From an uncultured Tateyamaria sp. (GTDB lineage Bacteria; Pseudomonadota; Alphaproteobacteria; Rhodobacterales; Rhodobacteraceae): DNA of 64,000 nt. A model generated the notes under the pieces. It was not told the origin of the DNA, did not search any database, and saw only the letters and a list, made by a program, of their open reading frames with translations. This document shows, one piece after another, positions 61,863 through 64,000 of this stretch; the first letter of the stretch is position 1, and each line of letters opens with the position of its first letter. The DNA is taken from positions 186,001-250,000 of the forward strand of contig NZ_CANNCF010000001.1 in the NCBI RefSeq assembly GCF_947503045.1, in the 5' to 3' direction. Made by a program: the position numbers and the translations under genes.

Positions 61863-64000
61863 ATGAAATTCACGCTCTCCTGGCTGAAACAGCACCTCGA
61901 CACCACCGCAACCGTGGACGAGATTACCTATGCGCTGACCGACCTCGGCCTCGAAGTCGAAGAGGTCGAGGATCGCGGGGCCAAGCTGGCCGATTTTACC
62001 ATCGGTCACGTGATCAGCGCCGAAATGCATCCCGATGCCGACCGTCTGCGTGTCTGTCAGGTCGCCACAGACGAAGGCACCAAGCAGATCATTTGCGGAG
62101 CACCCAACGCGCGCGAAGGAATCACGGTTGTCGTGGCTAAGCCCGGCGTCTACGTGCCCGGCATCGACACCACCATTGGCGTGGGCAAGATCCGCGGCAT
62201 CGAAAGCTTTGGCATGATGGCTTCCGAACGCGAGATGGAGCTGTCGGACGAGCATGACGGCATCATCGAACTGCCCTCTGGCGAGGTGGGTGAACGCTTT
62301 GTTGACTGGCTGGCGACCCATGACCCGGCCAAGGTTGACCCGGTGATCGAGATCGCCATCACCCCCAACCGCCCCGACGCGCTTGGCGTGCGTGGCATTG
62401 CGCGCGATCTGGCGGCACGTGGTCTGGGATCGCTGAAACCCATGCGTGAACCGAGTGTCGAGGGGGCTTACCCGTCACCCGTGACCGTCACAATCGATGA
62501 CGACACGCTGGATCAATGCCCCGTCTTCTTTGGCCGCCATATTCGCGGTGTCCAGAACGGGCCAAGCCCGTCGTGGCTGCAGGATCGCCTGCGCGCCATC
62601 GGGTTGCGCCCGATTTCCTTCCTTGTGGATGTGACCAACTATTTCACCTTTGACCTCAACCGCCCCCTGCACGTCTTTGACGCGGACAAGATCGAAGGCA
62701 GCACCTTGCGCGTGCACCGCGCGGCGGGCGGCGAGACCCTGATGGGCCTTGATGACAAGGAATACACGTTCGGCCCTGACATGACCCTGATTTCGGACAC
62801 CCAAGGTGTCGAAAGCATCGGTGGCGTCATGGGTGGTGCCCGCACAGGCTGCACCGAAGAGACCGTCAACGTCTTTGTCGAGGCCGCCTATTTCGATCCG
62901 GTCCGCACCGCCTATACGGGCCGCGCGCTCAAGATCAATTCCGACGCGCGCTATCGTTTTGAGCGGGGGATTGATCCCGCGTTCACGCCAACTGGCCTTG
63001 ATCTCGCCTGCGAGATGATTGTCGAACATGCAGGCGGCGAGGTGTCGAGCCGCGTGCAGGCGGGCGAGGTGCCCAACACGGCCCGCGCCTACCGTCTGAA
63101 CGCCGCCCGCGTTCAAAGCCTTGTGGGCATGGACATTCCCGAGGCCGAACAGCGCCAGACGCTCACGGCACTTGGGTTCCGCCTTGAGGGCGACATGGCG
63201 CAGGTGCCCAGCTGGCGCCCGGATGTGATGGGCGAGGCCGATCTGGTCGAAGAGGTGGCGCGCATTGCCTCGCTGACCAAGCTCAAAGGCCGTCCCTTGC
63301 CCCGTATCGGCGAGGGTGTCCCCAAGCCGGTGATGACGCCAATGCAACGCCGCGAACAGATCGCGCGGCGCACGACAGCGGCGTTGGGCTACAACGAATG
63401 CGTCACCTACAGCTTTATCGATCAGGCCTCGGCCGCACTGTTCGGCGGGGGTGACGACGCCACGATGCTGGAAAACCCGATCTCGTCGGACATGAGCCAT
63501 ATGCGCCCGGCGCTGTTGCCTGGCCTGTTGCAGGCCGCCGCGCGCAACCAGGCGCGCGGTTCGATGGATGTGGCTCTGTTCGAGGTCGGCCCCGCCTTTC
63601 ACGGCGGCGAGCCGGGCGAACAGCACTTGCTGGTCTCCGGCCTGCTGGTGGGCCGCACTGGTCCCAAGGACGTGCAAGGTGCCTCGCGCGCGGTCGATGT
63701 CTTTGACGTCAAGGCCGATGCCGAGGCGGTACTGGCCGCGATGGGTGCCCCGGCCCGGGTGCAAATCCTGCGCGGTGCTGCCGGGTGGTGGCACCCGGGC
63801 CGGCACGGCATGATCTGCCTTGGCCCCAAGAAGGTGCTGGGCGTGTTTGGCGAGTTGCACCCGCGCGTGGTCGAGGCGATGGACATCAAGGGGCCCGCGA
63901 TGGCCTTTACCCTGTGGCCCGGCGAAGTGCCGATGCCGCGCAAGGCCGGTGCCAACCGCGGTGCGCTGGAGATCAGCGACCTGCAGGGGGTGGAGCGCGA
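61863..64000 (+). CDS. pheT: Phenylalanine--tRNA ligase subunit beta, 3' end cut by window
   Basis: About 712 of roughly 800 residues are present. The start MKFTLSWLKQHLDTTATVDE, the tRNA-binding domain (HPDADRLRVCQVATDEG), the B3/B4 editing region with GGVMGGARTGC, and B5 with RYRFERGIDP identify PheT. The subunit binds tRNA-Phe and removes mischarged tyrosine. The final anticodon-binding domain lies partly outside the window. Its ATG follows the esterase gene by 91 bases. Confidence 0.96.
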   Translation, partial: MKFTLSWLKQHLDTTATVDEITYALTDLGLEVEEVEDRGAKLADFTIGHVISAEMHPDADRLRVCQVATDEGTKQIICGAPNAREGITVVVAKPGVYVPGIDTTIGVGKIRGIESFGMMASEREMELSDEHDGIIELPSGEVGERFVDWLATHDPAKVDPVIEIAITPNRPDALGVRGIARDLAARGLGSLKPMREPSVEGAYPSPVTVTIDDDTLDQCPVFFGRHIRGVQNGPSPSWLQDRLRAIGLRPISFLVDVTNYFTFDLNRPLHVFDADKIEGSTLRVHRAAGGETLMGLDDKEYTFGPDMTLISDTQGVESIGGVMGGARTGCTEETVNVFVEAAYFDPVRTAYTGRALKINSDARYRFERGIDPAFTPTGLDLACEMIVEHAGGEVSSRVQAGEVPNTARAYRLNAARVQSLVGMDIPEAEQRQTLTALGFRLEGDMAQVPSWRPDVMGEADLVEEVARIASLTKLKGRPLPRIGEGVPKPVMTPMQRREQIARRTTAALGYNECVTYSFIDQASAALFGGGDDATMLENPISSDMSHMRPALLPGLLQAAARNQARGSMDVALFEVGPAFHGGEPGEQHLLVSGLLVGRTGPKDVQGASRAVDVFDVKADAEAVLAAMGAPARVQILRGAAGWWHPGRHGMICLGPKKVLGVFGELHPRVVEAMDIKGPAMAFTLWPGEVPMPRKAGANRGALEISDLQGVER

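Noticed and set aside
62475-63860. Long minus-strand frame opposite pheT
   Set aside because: Antisense shadow of pheT.

Overview
The window looks like a chromosomal segment of a marine Rhodobacterales (Roseobacter-group) alphaproteobacterium. The evidence is high GC, the cluster tauR-xsc-pta with sulfite dehydrogenase genes next to dapA, divergent tpa/tauABC, an Mcl1-type malyl-CoA lyase, the DgcN/DgcA D-glutamate pair, three proteins with VPLPA-type C-terminal sorting tails, and BrnA-like and FYDLN-acid family proteins. Both ends cut genes: a lytic transglycosylase at the left (only its N-terminal part is present) and pheT at the right (its 3' end is missing).

Region 1 (1-27 kb): dapA, then a taurine dissimilation locus. 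TauABC imports taurine, Tpa transaminates it to sulfoacetaldehyde, Xsc cleaves this to acetyl phosphate plus sulfite, Pta makes acetyl-CoA, and SoeABC oxidises the sulfite. xsc, pta and soeA form a tight operon (pta and soeA overlap by 4 bp), whereas soeBC is separated from soeA by two unrelated genes. Repeated CTGG(A/C)C-type boxes about 22-23 bp apart lie upstream of tauR, xsc and tpa and are probably TauR operators. Between tauR and tpa is a stretch of small accessory genes (BrnA-like antitoxin, secreted proteins, a VPLPA-tailed zincin, a membrane/coiled-coil protein). After tauC come a four-GAF class III nucleotidyl cyclase and an unusual Met/Pro/Leu-rich protein.

Region 2 (27-44 kb): a 15.3-kb run of twelve genes, all on the minus strand, between a tRNA-Ala(GGC) gene (43937-44012) and a distal copy of that tRNA's 3' end (27050-27072). 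In transcription order it encodes a transmembrane Ser/Thr kinase, an FHA protein, a PP2C phosphatase, three P-loop GTPases (one large and dynamin-like), a possible roadblock-like protein, an unknown protein, a periplasmic substrate-binding/OmpA fusion, a free-standing tandem PilJ/NarX-type sensor protein, a tandem rhodanese and a second substrate-binding/OmpA fusion. I do not recognise this as a described system and consider it the main discovery candidate: a phosphorylation- and GTPase-controlled envelope-sensing module, possibly on an integrated island. No integrase is visible.

Region 3 (44-64 kb): ordinary chromosomal genes. They include a FYDLN-acid protein, a YgjP-type metalloprotease, a GntR regulator, a PAS histidine kinase, accA, a LysE exporter with divergent Lrp regulator, a DUF302 protein, a lipoprotein transglycosylase, mcl1, a D-amino-acid operon (dgcN-dgcA-D-amino-acid transaminase), N-formylglutamate amidohydrolase, pyk, rpmI-rplT, an OmpA-family protein, pheS, an esterase and pheT. 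All assignments come from reading sequence and translated motifs; no database search was run.
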